Positions 1 to 11,099 of a DNA stretch of 64,000 nucleotides are shown one piece after another. The notes beneath the pieces were generated by a model. It was given only the letters and a program-made list of their open reading frames with translations. It was not told the DNA's origin and ran no database searches. Within the stretch, counting starts at the first letter, position 1. The number at the start of each line of letters is the position of its first letter. The position numbers and the translations under genes were made by a program. The stretch is from Salvator merianae. Its lineage: Eukaryota > Chordata > Lepidosauria > Squamata > Teiidae. The stretch lies in the NCBI GenBank assembly GCA_003586115.2, contig QVOM02000021.1, forward strand, positions 8,260,248 to 8,324,247, written 5' to 3'.

Positions 1-1761
1 TGGTTATCATAAGAATCGTGTTTAAGGCCTATAAGATTATGCAATTTTTAAATGAGAAAGGTATAGGGGGACCCATGTGGAAGGGGACACTTAAAATAGG
101 GTGTCTTTTTGTTTGTTTGTTTTATTTGTTCTTATAGATTTGAGTGTATTGTGTTTTGTTTTATATAATAGTTTATAGACAAATATTTGTATATATATGG
201 ATAGAAAATAATAAAATATATTAAAAAACAAACTCAAGTAGTTGCTCAGTTGGGCCTCTTAATGCATGACAAAAAAGGATTGTAAACTTGTTTGAGTAAA
301 CCATGAAAAACTTGAGTTACACTTTCCCTGCCTCCCACCATGTATGTGGTGATTAGTAATTTCCAGTTTTGATTGGTATCATAATCTACTGTTTCATCTG
401 AGTAGGTTGACTGTGGAGTTCCCTAAATGGGAATTAGGATTTATTAATGGATCAATTTGGCTTTATATCTGAATGGCCTGATTATATGCAGATTCTTCCT
501 CTCTGTTTAAGTAAAGTATAACATTCCACCTTTCTTGCTTAACCCTTGCTTCAGTTTTATGAAACCCAGACACTGCCATAGTTTTTACAAAGACAACGAA
601 AGCAGAGAGTGACTGAATCATCTGTGGTAGAAGTCATACCTTGGTCTGAATTAAATACTATGACAAAAGAAATCTCCTTCTCTGTGGTTTGACATTTTTG
701 AATACTTCATCCTTCACTTACTGAGCAAATGTTCATTGGTCTTAACAGTGAATCATGAAATTTGTCAGGATAATATTTTGTTTCTGTTTCTGGGATTTTA
801 TGTGTCACTGAAAAACACACATGCTGACTTTCTTTGAAAAGATTGGTTTTTTTTGTTTGGTTCCACCTAGTAGGAGTCAATTCCTGGTGTCTATATGGAC
901 ACATCAATGCATTTTTTCTTGTAGAGATAGAAGTGGGTGACAATTACCACGTATTGGGAGGGTACTGGGTGTCAAATCTGTGAGTTTCATCTTTCCAGGC
1001 TCTTGTGTTACCACTCAGATTAAAACTATCTTTCCCAGAAAAACCACTTGGTGAGTCCAGAGGTAGAAGAAAATCTAAGTTTAGCTTTCCCCCAGCTGAT
1101 GGCCTTGAAGATGATGCTCAGCTCCAGCTGACATGAGCTCCAGCCATCCTCACCAGTGGTCTGGGATGATGCTTTGATATCAGGATAGTGCTAATTTGGT
1201 GAAGGTTGCCTCTGTATTTTGCAGTAGTCAGGTCTTTTAATTGCCCTCCATAATCACTTCTTGACTGTTATGTGATAAAGTGCACTGATGTCAAGGAAGA
1301 GAAAAAAGATACTGATATCCTGTAAGCATCAGCCTTCCTTGAGGCAAACTAAAATAATGCCATCTGCCATACACACCCACATACACATATACCAGTCAAG
1401 AGTTTCTGGATGGGTCACACGAAACATAATTAAAACAGACCGACTCACCTCAAAACTGCAGGATAAATTGCCATGTAGCACAATTATTTCTTTGCACTAG
1501 AAGTAGGAAGCCAGCCAGGGAGGGTAATGGACAGTGAAGAATGGATAGTGGAGAAGCTGGATTTTTTGAATCTTTCTTCACAGAAGAGAATTTTGTGCAG
1601 ATCCCTGAGCCTCAGTGTCTGTTCTCAGGAAGGGGATCGGGCTGAATTGAGGCATATAATGATGACAGAGAAGACGCGGTAAACCTTACTGAAAGATTAA
1701 ACAAACCTGAGATTGCAGATCTCCTAACAAAATATGCAACTTATCATTATGTTTGCCTCCT
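1..1761. other. No gene recognised; probable TENT2 intron
   Basis: I see no exon with homology I recognise and no clear repeat boundary here. The next downstream coding exon (6752) starts in mid-codon, so this stretch is most simply intron sequence of TENT2 lying between an exon beyond the left edge and that exon. This is inferred from position alone. Confidence 0.5.
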
Positions 1762-1765
1762 ACGG

Positions 1766-2163
1766 TTATTTATTTATTTGTTTATTTCCATGCTGCCCTA
1801 TACCCGAAGGTCTCAGGGCAGGTCATAATAAAATCAGTATAAAAACAGGTAAAATAAGTTAGTTAAAATTGTGACAGTGTCTGCAATGTGAGGGGATGCT
1901 GCTGTTCCCTTAGCCAAAGGCCAGGGTAAAGAGGTGCGCCTTCACCTGTTGTCTAAATACATATAAAGAGGGTGGCTGATGCATCTCAGAGGGGAAACTA
2001 TTCCATAGCCTGGGACCTATCACTGAGAGTGCCCTCTCTTGTGTTCCCACCCCCTTAACTACAGAAGGGGGTGGCACAGCCAAGCAGACCTCACTGACAG
2101 ATCTTAGGAAACAGGAAGATCTATACGGGAGGAGGTGTTCCTTTAGATATTTTGGCTCCAAGC
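1766..2163. repeat. Reptile interspersed repeat, TTTA-tailed family
   Basis: It begins with a (TTTA)n-like run, followed by a stretch reading 'ggtctcagggcaggtcataa' and a segment about a cluster collapsing to 'attccatagcctgggacc' and 'cactgagagtgccctctctt'. The same order of phrases returns at 27336-27620 and, in part, at 10190, 12483, 28030 and, inverted, 46430, which shows it is an interspersed repeat. I do not assign a LINE or SINE class. Open frames inside it are not genes. Confidence 0.6.
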
Positions 2164-2257
2164 TTTTAGTACCTTATAAGTTAATGTTAATACTTTGATG
2201 AGTAGGAGAGTTAGGACCAACAAGGGAAAGTATTTTTTTACCCAGACAGTCTTCAGT

Positions 2258-2590
2258 TTATGAAATTTACTACACGAAGAGGTGGTGACAATGATCAGCC
2301 TGGATAGCTTTAAGAATGGATTAGACAAATTTGTGGAGGTCAAGAGTATCAGTGGCTATTAGAATGGATGCCTAGGTACTGCCTCCTGGGTGGAGAGACG
2401 GGCAGGATGGCTCTGAAGGCCATTGCAGGCACTTGAGAGCAGGTGATGGTTTTGATTTTTTATTCTGCTTGAGAATGCCTAGAAGCAATTGGTGGGCCTC
2501 TGTGTGAGACAGGATGTTTGATTAGATGGGCCATGGCCTGATCCAGCAGGACTCCTTATGTTTTTATGTTCTATGTTCTAACTGGGCTTA
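2258..2590 (+). mobile_element. CR1-type LINE, 3' terminal fragment
   Basis: The stretch has the layout of a CR1 3' UTR: 'gatagctttaagaatggatt', then 'gattagatgggccatggcct', then 'tgatccagcaggactcctta', and it closes with the short imperfect TTCTATG-type repeat that ends CR1 elements. It is a 5'-truncated, non-coding copy. Two inverted CR1 ends in this window (15545 and 18738) share the same phrases. Confidence 0.75.
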
Positions 2591-2639
2591 GTAACAAATT
2601 GTTGAGGACTGTAAGATGGCTTACATAACTCCATTTTTT

Positions 2640-3835
2640 AAAAAAGGTTCAAGAGGGGACACAAGCCTTGCTTAAAGGTAGCCAAGATGGGCTCTGCAGT
2701 CCTGTTTAATTAATCTTCTAGAGTTTTTTGAATATTTTAACAAACATGGATAAAGGCAATCCAATCATGGAAGAAAAGGACAGAACCTATTACAGATAAG
2801 CAGTTGGGTAAAGAATAAAAAACAGAATAGGAGCACATGATCATTTCTTACAGTAGAGAGATAAAACTAGTGAGAGCCCCCAAGGTTCCATTCTGGGACA
2901 CTTGCTTTTTAATATATTTACAAATTATCTGGAAACAGGCACAGCCAGTGCAATAAGCAACACACCAAATTGTTCAGGATGCTAAAAACCAAAAAGAGGA
3001 CTGTGATGAGCTCCAAAGGAATCTCTACACATTGTGGGGCTAGGCATCAAAATGGAAGATGCTGTCAGTGTGAACAAATATAAAGTGATGCACATTGGTG
3101 CTAAAAATCCTAACTTCTCATATTCACTAACGGGATCAGACCTGATTGTGACAGATCAGGAAAGAGATTTTGCAGTAATGGTAGACAGTTCAATAAAAGT
3201 GTCAACATAGCATGTATATGCTGTAAAAAGGTAAAAAGTAGCATGTTAGGGATAATAAAAATGGTATTGAAAACAGAAATGTTGATATTATTCCCTTATG
3301 CTTATCAGTGATGTGTCCAGATTTGGTTGGTTCCTCTCAAAAAGGATATTGCAGAGTTGGAAAAGATTCAAGGGAATCTTAAGATGATCAAGAGGCTAGG
3401 GGAGCTAACATATAAAGAAAGGTTGTAACATTTAGGGATTTATAGTTCAGAAAGTAGACAAATGAGAGAGGAGATGATAAGAGGTGCATAAAATTATGCA
3501 TGGCATGGACAAGATGAGTAGGGAGACATTTTCCTTCCTGTCTCAAAATACTAGACCCAGAGGTCATGCAATGAAGATGAATCCTGGACAGTTCAGGAGA
3601 GTCAAAAGGATTTTTAAAAATAAATAAATAAATAATAGATAGTTAAGCTTTAGCATTTGCTCCTCCAAGTTGTGTTGACTACCAACTTGAATGATATCTA
3701 GAAAATAGTCAGTGTCTATTACCCTGTTGGCAGTAGGTGGTGGTATACTCCAAAAGCCAGCTGCTGGGAGACTGCAAACTGAGCAAACTGTGTGCTTGAG
3801 TCTGACTGCTGGACTGGATGGGCCATAGGTGTATG
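2640..3835 (+). mobile_element. CR1-type LINE, decayed ORF2 end and 3' UTR
   Basis: Translated + strand pieces resemble the C-terminal part of the CR1 reverse transcriptase ORF and the segment after it (for example a counterpart of 'FNIFTNYLETGTASAIS' near 2905, and 'ggagagatgataagaggtg'-like 3' sequence). No frame stays open, so it is a dead copy. It ends in the CR1-like phrase 'gctggactggatgggcca' near 3810. It lies just downstream of another CR1 3' end, so these are two insertions or one rearranged insertion. Confidence 0.65.
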
Positions 3836-3839
3836 TTCA

Positions 3840-4410
3840 TATTTATATTTCGCCTCTCTCCTCATGGCATTCTGGGCAGCTGACAGGAAGTTAAAACATA
3901 TAAAGTTAAAATGCAAAAATTAGAAATTCATAGAGGGGAATGTCAGGGTGAACAAAAATGTCTTTAGTTGTTTCTTAAAAATGCATGGGGAGGAGGCTCT
4001 GAATTTTGTTCCACATAGTTTGTGCAAGTACAGACAAGGGCTACTGAGAAATGCCTGCCTCTTTGGGCAGATCGAATTAATTAGCAAGCCAGTTCCAGAG
4101 GATGCTGGATTCCAGGGTGGCTATTATGAGGTGATATGATCTTTCAAATATGCAGGTTTGACTTTATAGGTTCAAACCAACACCTTGAATTAGTCCCAGT
4201 ACACTATTGGAAGCCACTGTAGCATTTGTAGCCCAGGACTAATGTGGCACACTGTTCCAAGCTCACATGCTATCATGGTTGTAGCGTTCTGTGCTAACTG
4301 TAGCCTTCAAGGACAGCCCCACATAGAGTGCATTGCTGTAATTCAGTAGAGAGATTATTAGTGCATGCATTACTTGAAACCAGGTCATTTCTATCCCAGA
4401 ATGGCCTGAG
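3840..4410. repeat. Reptile interspersed repeat (extended copy)
   Basis: The section contains 'accaacaccttgaattagtc', 'ggaagccactgtagc' and 'agccccacatagagtgcatt', phrases I know as part of a very common lizard interspersed repeat. Its left part (around 3955-4060) resembles the TTTA-tailed family at 1766. The class is left open. Small open frames here are not genes. Confidence 0.5.
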
Positions 4411-4474
4411 CTGGCATATCAGCAAAAGCTGGGTGTGAGTGCTCCTGGTTACTGAGCCCACTTGTGGTCTACAG

Positions 4475-4667
4475 CAGCAATGGCTTGTCGCTTTAAGCGT
4501 GGGTGTTCACACATTGCTGGAAGGGGAGATCACTGGCTACGGGGTCTGCGTTTTTCCACAGCAGGCCACTGCAAAACCCACCCAGGGAGGCATGTACTCT
4601 TGTGGCCAGCGATTTCCCCTTCCAGTGACGTGCGAACACTCGTGCTTAAAGCAATGAGCCGTCGCTG
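4475..4667. mobile_element. hAT-like MITE, copy 1
   Basis: This 193-bp element has terminal inverted repeats of about 65 bp. The left end reads CAGCAATGGCTTGTCGCTTT; the right end, reverse-complemented, reads CAGCGACGGCTCATTGCTTT. The flanks carry an 8-bp target duplication with one mismatch, gtctacag (4467-4474) and gtctagag (4668-4675), which is the hAT hallmark. It has no coding capacity. A second copy of the family is at 10385-10557 and a related element at 10921-11088. Confidence 0.85.
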
Positions 4668-4675
4668 GTCTAGAG

Positions 4676-5590
4676 TCTAGTGAATGCACTTGCATACACT
4701 TTTATACTCTGAATTTCACTATAGTATGTACATAATAACTTAGTTGATGCTCAAGCTTTTACTTGTTTTGTCTCTTAGATAATAGCTTTTAACATGCACT
4801 GTTAGTGTTTTCATTCATTCAAGTACTATGGTGCATAATTACTGCTGAAACTGGAAAAATAGTATTATGACTCAGATCAATGTGCTGCTTGGAGATAGAT
4901 GGGTATAACTGGAATTGCATATTTGTAGAAGACAACTGAATATTTTCAGATTGTCCCAGGTTTTGTGGTTGCTTGAGATTTTTTTATTTGCTCTAAACTG
5001 GCAGCTTTTATCAGCCTCAGCTGGTATGACCTTTTAAAGCCTGCCTGAAGAGTCAGTCTGTTCTCCCCTTTTGTGCCCTGTATCAAAATTCTTATTCTGA
5101 TATTTTAAGTTGCTTTTTATTTTGATTATTTGAACTGCTTGTAGTCTATAGAGTGGGATAAAAATGTGTATAAATCAAATCCAAAGATTGGATTGTTCTA
5201 GTGCTTCCTGTGTGGCCCAGAATTTGGAGCTACTGCAGAATGTGGAATCTAAGTTGCAAAGTGGAGGTTGCCAACTGAAGACACGTTACACAATTGCTGA
5301 AAGAATTTCAGTGGTCTGCCCGTTTGCTATTGAACTGAGTTTAAGATTCTGTTACCCTAAGATAGCTGCAGATGTTCTTTTTCTGGTTGTAGTGCAACCT
5401 GCAGAAATCCATTTGATACCAATTTCAGAGAGCCTTTTCTGTTGTGACACACTTAGTTTAAGGAATTATTCCTTTTGTGAAAAACAGGCTTCAACTCTAA
5501 GCTGTCAGCATCTGCTTAGAAAGTATTTCTGCATGTAGGCACTTGCTTTTTACTGAGAGAGGTATTGGTTGTATGACTGTTTAAGGCAAG
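4676..5590. other. No gene recognised; intronic, one chance ORF
   Basis: I see nothing that I can name. A 124-codon open frame on the + strand (5164-5538) has no splice context or family resemblance that I recognise, is Cys- and Leu-rich without a motif, and lies inside the presumed TENT2 intron. I treat it as chance. Confidence 0.4.
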
Positions 5591-5595
5591 TAAGT

Positions 5596-5765
5596 CCTCA
5601 AATCAAAATTGACTCCTGATGACTGCACAGACACATCTGTGGAGGTTCCTGGACAAAGATATGGAAGTTGCTTCTGATTCCCTTCATCCAGGAGGTATCA
5701 AGGGTTGAACCCATGACTTGAGGCAAGCAAAGCAGATGCCCTACTGCTGAGCTACAGCCGTTTCT
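5596..5765 (-). mobile_element. tRNA-derived SINE
   Basis: On the minus strand there is a tRNA-like head: an A-box-like TAGCTCAGCAGTAGGG (near 5735-5755) followed about 35 nt later by a B-box-like GGGTTCAACCC (near 5700-5710). These are internal RNA polymerase III promoter boxes. The remaining part towards 5596 is the SINE body. It is an interspersed repeat and not a functional tRNA gene, since the stem pairing is poor. Confidence 0.6.
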
Positions 5766-6089
5766 GGGTTACTGTTTATCGCTATTGTAATTATATTGAT
5801 TTTATTTTTTTGCTGCCTGTCACGTCATGATGAAAAGTGGTATACAAAAATTTAAGAATAAAAAAATGTTGTAATGAAGAAGTAGAACCACTGTATTCAT
5901 TGAAAGGGAAAGAAACTTCATTGAAGCCCACAAGCAGGACATAAGTTCACATCTTGTCTGGCTCACAGTCTCCCAGCAGTTGGAATAAATACACACCTTG
6001 CATTGGTCTTCTTCCATCAAAGACAGTCACATAGTCATCAAAATTAGTAGCCATTGATAACCCTGTGCATTGTGATCTGGTCCAAACTG

Positions 6090-6605
6090 TTTGTGAAACT
6101 TTCTAAGCCAACACCACACCTTGTAACAATAATTCCAGAGTTTAACTGTGTGATCTGTAAAGGTTCTGTCCTGACTCTTCTAAGATTGTCAGGTTCATTG
6201 GGTGACTCCTATTTTCTGGTGATTTAGGACAGGGAAAAAAGCTTCTTATCTGTCGGCACCCCCATTCTGTACCGAAAAGCCCCAATTATTTCAGCTTTTC
6301 CTCGTAGGGAAGTTCCTTTAGCCCCTTTACTATTTTAATTGCCTTCCTTTGAACCTTTTCCAATTCTGCTATATCCTTTTTAAAGATGTGATGGCCAAGG
6401 CTATTTCCAATATTCTATGTGCTATTGTAGCGTTATTGTGTACAATGGCACTATGATATTGGCACTTTTATTTTCAACACCATTTCCTGTTGCCCCTAAA
6501 ATACTGTTGACCTTTTCTTTTACTGCCAGTTCACACAGGTTTGATACACTGATTGATCTATCTCAGTTGGACAAGATCACTTTCCTGATCACTCTCAACT
6601 AGTTC
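6090..6605 (-). mobile_element. CR1/L2-like LINE fragment, inverted
   Basis: The + strand shows the inverted text typical of CR1-superfamily ORF and 3' regions: 'tttagcccctttactatttt', 'aattgccttcctttgaacc' and 'ttttccaattctgctata', then 'caatggcactatgatattgg'. A second piece of the same kind of region is at 41830-42340. It has no open frame and lies in the TENT2 intron. Confidence 0.6.
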
Positions 6606-6751
6606 AATTGTTCTGAAGATGTTCATGTAGCATGATTGATTATAGTAACGTTTCTGAGGAATGAATGGTTGTACAGTTGTTTGGGAAAAATTACTTTTTT
6701 AAAAAAACTAGCAAAACCTGTGTGACTTATAATGTTCTTTTACTTTTCTAG

Positions 6752-6831
6752 AACCTTTTGATCGAACAAACACTGCTAGGGCAGTGCATGAAAAGCAGAA
6801 GTTTGATATTATCATAGATGAATTTCGTAAG
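6752..6831 (+). CDS. TENT2: TENT2 (GLD2) penultimate coding exon
   Basis: TENT2 is a cytoplasmic nucleotidyltransferase that adds adenosines to the 3' ends of mRNAs and some microRNAs. This 80-nt exon lies between the acceptor tttctag (ends 6751) and the donor gtaaaa (6832). It completes a split codon with its first two bases and then encodes PFDRTNTARAVHEKQKFDII followed by IDEFRK, ending on a whole codon. The TNTARAVHEKQKFD run is characteristic of the C-terminal end of the poly(A) polymerase-associated region of vertebrate TENT2. It splices in phase to the exon at 8130, giving the join FRK-SWQ. The catalytic Asp residues are in exons outside the window. A frame that runs on past the donor soon stops, which supports the splice call. 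Confidence 0.93.
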
Positions 6832-8129
6832 GTAAAAATATACTGCAATCTAGTAGTGCTTTTATAGAAGTTATTGCATATAAAAATCATTTTCTCTAAA
6901 AGCACCTACTGCATGTTTTTTGTTCTTCTTTGATTTTTCTAAGTAATTAATACTTGCCCATTTCCTCTGTGGCAGAGATCCCAAAAACTGTACACCCAAA
7001 GCGATTTTGGCATTATTTTGTTCGTGGAGGAGTTTCCAAAAGAAAATGAGTTTTGAAATTGAGAGTCCTTTCAGGTCATTTTGCTTTATGGTAGATAGGC
7101 TTTGGAATTCAAAGCAGAACAACAACAAAAAAATCATGGTAGTGGTGGCCAAAACTTTAAGCACACACAAAACATGGTGGCTGTCTTTGAATCCAGACTT
7201 CATGATTTTTTAAAGAGCTGGGTCAGTAAAACTCTTCCATACATCAGTATCCTCTGCAATCTTTACACGGTTAATTCCTCTTAAGGAATGATCCCAAATA
7301 ATTTGCACAGATACACAGATACCATATTGTGGGCTTCCCATAACCCAAAAATTGAGGGGATAAGTTGCAGATTCTAGTCTGCAATTTATAGAGCATAACC
7401 TGCTTGTGTTTTAACTACAATCCTTTCTATAATATTTGAAAGCTAAGCCCTTTACCTCTTGATTTTTATGCATTTGGGTTGGATTTGATAACCGGATGCC
7501 TGATAAGAGCATCACATTTCCTCCTGAAGCTTCTTTCTTCTCCTCCTCCTAAAAATGTTTTCTGACTTTAATTTATGAGCAAGGTGCATTGAATTTCTGA
7601 TCCTTGACCATTCTGATGTAGACTTATAAAAGTTGTGCTCTAACAACAGCTGGAGAATATAAGGATGGAGAGGTGGTTTCCTGTGGTCCTCAGGAGAAAC
7701 AAAGAAGTTAAATAGGCATACTTCTTCATTATTTGCAAGGTGTTTGTTCTGCTTGCCTACCTTCATATTTAACTAGTGAAAGTCCAGGAACTAAAGAACT
7801 ACATGCAGCTCCTTGAACAGGAGTTCCCTGTACTACATTTTCGTTCTTTCTTGTTCTTTGTAAGGTGTTCTGGGAGGCTGCTTGAAGGGCAGGGCAGAAA
7901 TGTACTGTAAATAATATAGTGAGTCTACTCTGAAACTGAATGGTGCTTGTGACATAATATGAAAATCTGCCCTTCATATTAAAAAAAAATAAAAAATTCC
8001 AGTAACAGTAACCAACATTTTGGATGCTATCCTTTGTCATTTCTTAGTTAAGGGCTATTAATACACTTAAAGATAGCTTAAAAAATGTTTGGAGATATAA
8101 TCATACATATATTCTGTTTTGTCCTGTAG
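6832..8129 (+). other. TENT2: TENT2 last intron
   Basis: This 1.3-kb intron is bounded by gtaaaa and ctgtag. I see no conserved element inside it. The open frames here on both strands are short and lie wholly in the intron. Confidence 0.85.
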
Positions 8130-8204
8130 TCATGGCAGGGGCTGAGAGACAGAAGAGATTTGAACAGTATATTACCTTTAGTAACAGCTACGCGGAAAAG
8201 ATAA
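8130..8204 (+). CDS. TENT2: TENT2 (GLD2) terminal coding exon
   Basis: After the acceptor gtcctgtag (ends 8129), the frame carried from 6831 reads SWQGLRDRRDLNSILPLVTA followed by TRKR and a TAA stop at 8202-8204. The DLNSILP motif followed by a basic KR end is the known C-terminus of vertebrate TENT2. An ATG at 8132 opens a different, longer frame, but that frame is out of phase and is not the protein. Together with 6752-6831 this fixes gene direction (+) and the position of the stop. Confidence 0.95.
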   Translation, partial: SWQGLRDRRDLNSILPLVTATRKR

Positions 8205-9970
8205 CTGGCTTCCTTTTTCCTCCAACGGACTGTTCTGAAATATACAGAGGACATTGTCAAAATTCCAGGACGCATTTTCTCTTTTCTTCTCTGCACATTT
8301 TTTTAGAAGAAGAGACTTTTTGTTCCACTTTTTGTTAAGGAGATATTTTGTAAGAATTAAAAAAAAAAAAAAGCAACATTGATGACATTCATTAAAACTG
8401 CTTGAAGACTGGTTTCTTGAAATAAAGTGAATCAGTGATCAATAAAGCGTCTGCTGTAAAACAAATTGTGGAAATCTGTTGGAGTTTGATTTTGTTGTTC
8501 ACGGAACTTGTAGTGGTTGCTTTGGCCACGGTGAATAATTGAATTGTAAAGATAAAGGGTTTTGTAAAGCATGACAGACAGGCTGTGACTTTGGAATATA
8601 CAGTGCAGATTTCTTTAAGGGTAGCCCCTGCTTTACAAAATGCTAAATGCAAAGATGCACTTTGGCTGTACTTAGTCTTTCCGTTTTTAAAATAAAGGTA
8701 ACAAGAAATAATTTATTTTTTTTAATAAACCAGGGTAGCTGAATCCTCCCCTCTAAATAATGTGTTTGAGCTACCCTAATTGTTTCTGAGCCTGCATTAG
8801 ACCATTTCAGCTCTCATGGGCATGACCGAATGTTCTTCCATACGATAACATTTCCTTAGCATGGAGAACTATCAGAGGATGAGAAAGGTCCCAGGCCTTT
8901 CTCTGTGACATCTGGCTCGACACTGGAGGGATTTTTTGTCACTTGGTAAAACTTATTCAGTGAATGCAACCCTTACCTGCAGTCTGGAGTTGCATAACCC
9001 AGGCATAGACTGGCCTCCTCACAGAGAATTCCTGGGAATTGTAATCTTAAACTTGAATATCTAAGTGTCAGACCAATTGCAAGGAAGTTGAATAACTTCT
9101 TTGGTTTGTATAACATGCAATTTATTGAGCTGAATTCAGCCTGCCAGCCACATATGGCAGCCTCTTAGAGGAGTCAGTAAATGGTCTGTATTCTGCCATC
9201 TTGGGACAGCAAAATGGGGTAACAGCAGTGAGATGGGACATAAGATGTTCTTAGGCACCTTGAATGCTATCAGGTATGCCCAGTGGACTGCTCAGCTTGA
9301 GACACAGGCCTCAGATTAGATGTTATTGTGGATGGTTCTAACGGCTTAACTACTCACTTCAAGCCAGAGGTGGCTGCTAAAGTGTCAGTTAAGTAAGCAG
9401 AAAGGAAGTACAAGCAATAGTTGTGCTTCCTTATAACAGCACTTCCAGTATAAAATATGAAAATAAAACTACAAAGCTGGTACTATTGCTTGTATGTCCT
9501 CCCATGTTTTCCGCACTAGAGTAACAAATGGAGGGGATGCAACTCTTTTGCACTTCCTTGGATGCATCCTGCTACTTTGTTCTAAGACGTGATGCCATGC
9601 TGGGTCAGCCCCTCCTTTTCCATATAATCAAATAGTAATGATTTTTGCCTTTTTTTTTTTTTTTAAATAGCTGCTACAATAAGCCAAGTTTGTTTTTTTT
9701 AACATTTCTGTTTCTGTGTGTGTAAATATCTATACACTGGTCAGCTGCTATGAACTGAGATTTTAAAATTTAAATTTTAACTTTTCTTCAAGAAGTGTGG
9801 GACTTCTTTTAGATCTGCTGTAGCACAATTTGTGCCTCTTATATTTATTGCAGAGAAATACATGTTAAATGAATGTTGCTTTTCTGTCAAACTTTCGTAT
9901 TTTTTTTCTTCCTCTAAGTTTAATATTTTTGTCTTAAGTGGAATAAAGCTTCTGTATTGAAAATAAAAAG
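8205..9970 (+). other. TENT2: TENT2 3' UTR (probable extent)
   Basis: The UTR starts after the TAA. It is AU-rich with long T and A runs. Candidate poly(A) signals AATAAA stand at 8421 and 8441 (early), near 8690 and 8724, and at 9942 and 9962 (late), so alternative 3' ends are likely. I put the main end near 9970 because the two late signals close an uninterrupted unique-looking T-rich stretch and interspersed repeats resume after about 10190. The extent is inferred from signals alone. Confidence 0.6.
9942..9967 (+). terminator. TENT2: Distal poly(A) signal pair of TENT2
   Basis: There are two canonical AATAAA hexamers, at 9942-9947 and 9962-9967, about 1.74 kb after the stop codon. TG/T-rich sequence (ttttgtatat, then cttgtggtgt) follows within 30 nt, as expected for a cleavage site. 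The proximal AATAAA pair at 8421 and 8441 could yield a short UTR. Confidence 0.5.
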
Positions 9971-10189
9971 CTATCTTTTGTATATCTCACCTTGTGGTGT
10001 CCTCTTGGCATGTGGTCTTTAATATTACAAAAAGTGGTTTACCAGCCAAAGAAGGCTTAGGACCAGTGTGAACTAATTTAGACCTGAATTCTGGGTTTCA
10101 TGAGGATAAATTAAGGTTCTAGCATCCAGTTAACATCTTAACAAATTCTCTCACACAAAAATAAGTGAGCGTGTCCCGCTATTGTTTGC

Positions 10190-10275
10190 TTAAATTTCTA
10201 TAATATCCTATACACTAAAGTCCTAGGGCGTGTCATAATAAAACTAATACAAAAAAACCAGTTAAGGTTCAATTC
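10190..10275. repeat. Short fragment of TTTA-tailed reptile repeat
   Basis: The phrase 'aagtcctagggcgtgtcata' followed by 'ataaaactaatac' matches the start of the repeat at 1766-2163 (there 'aaggtctcagggcaggtcat'). It is a truncated copy. Confidence 0.5.
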
Positions 10276-10384
10276 ATAACATTGGACCCAGAACTGATGG
10301 CATGTGCCAGTGCTATGGACAAACCGGACCCAGCAAGAGTGCAGTGCTGGTCTAGGAAGGAGCAAGGTGATTGGCAGTAGTATT

Positions 10385-10557
10385 CAGCGCAGGTGTTCGC
10401 ATGTCACTGGAAGGGGAGATTGCCAGCCATAGAGTCTGCATTTTGGCGCAGCAGGCCGCTGCAAGACCCACCCAGGGAAGGGCGTGTTTTTGCGACCAGT
10501 GATTTCCCCTTCCAGCGACATATGAACACCCACTCTTAAAGCGACAAGCTGTCGCTG
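10385..10557. mobile_element. hAT-like MITE, copy 2
   Basis: This is a 173-bp element of the same family as 4475-4667, sharing 'cactggaaggggagat', 'agcaggccgctgcaagaccc' and 'atttccccttccagcgaca'. It has a perfect 8-bp target duplication, gtagtatt (10377-10384 and 10558-10565). The left end keeps CAGCG but then jumps to CAGGTGTTCGC, so about 20 bp of the left inverted repeat is missing compared with copy 1, while the right end is complete. Confidence 0.88.
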
Positions 10558-10920
10558 GTAGTATTCATTTAACACAACAGAATCAAATGAAGGATTCATT
10601 TGTCCCCCTGTAGTAATCATGCTTCATCAGGAACATGCATTTCAATTTTAGGGTTCATTATACTAGAGTCCTTAGCTTAAATGCAATTTAGAAGTTATAA
10701 AGAACAGTGTTATCTATAGATATCAGATAAAGAATTACCGTCAGTAGGCTTTGAAGAACGATGGTTGACAAACACATTGAGGCACTAAAAGAATAAACAA
10801 GAGGACCAATCAATCATTCGGAAGAAGTTCAGAAGTCATCAATCAGCAACAAAGTATAAACTGTACTAATCGGTGCATTTAGAATAGTTCTGTGTAATAC
10901 GAGGTTTTATACTTCATAAA

Positions 10921-11088
10921 CAGCGGTGGCCGGCAGCTTTAAGCATGGTGTTCGCGCCTCATGCAACGTGTGCCATGGCTGTTTGTGGGCTTCCGGGCCT
11001 CTGTACTGCCCCAGCAGGTCAGCGAACAGCCATGCCATGTTTCGCGCAGGCCATGAACACCTGGCCTTAAAGCTGCCGGCCGCCACTG
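10921..11088. mobile_element. hAT-like MITE, related subfamily, copy 3
   Basis: This 168-bp element has near-perfect inverted ends (CAGCGGTGGCCGGCAGCTTT at left; reverse complement of the right end CAGTGGCGGCCGGCAGCTTT) and a perfect 8-bp target duplication, ttcataaa (10913-10920 and 11089-11096). The interior is CpG-containing and palindromic (a second pair around ccatggctgtt and aacagccatg). It shares only the CAGCG start and CTTTAAG core with copies 1 and 2. Confidence 0.88.
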
Positions 11089-11099
11089 TTCATAAAAGT

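Noticed and set aside
5164..5538. 124-codon + frame with many Cys residues.
   Set aside because: No motif, no splice context, inside a presumed intron; length is within chance for 64 kb.
7200..7230. Text reading DFLKSW in the + frame of the TENT2 intron, similar to the expected next residues of TENT2 (FLKSW).
   Set aside because: It has no acceptor at the right place, the following residues do not match TENT2, and the true last exon (SWQGLRDRRDLNSILP) is at 8130 with a proper acceptor and phase.
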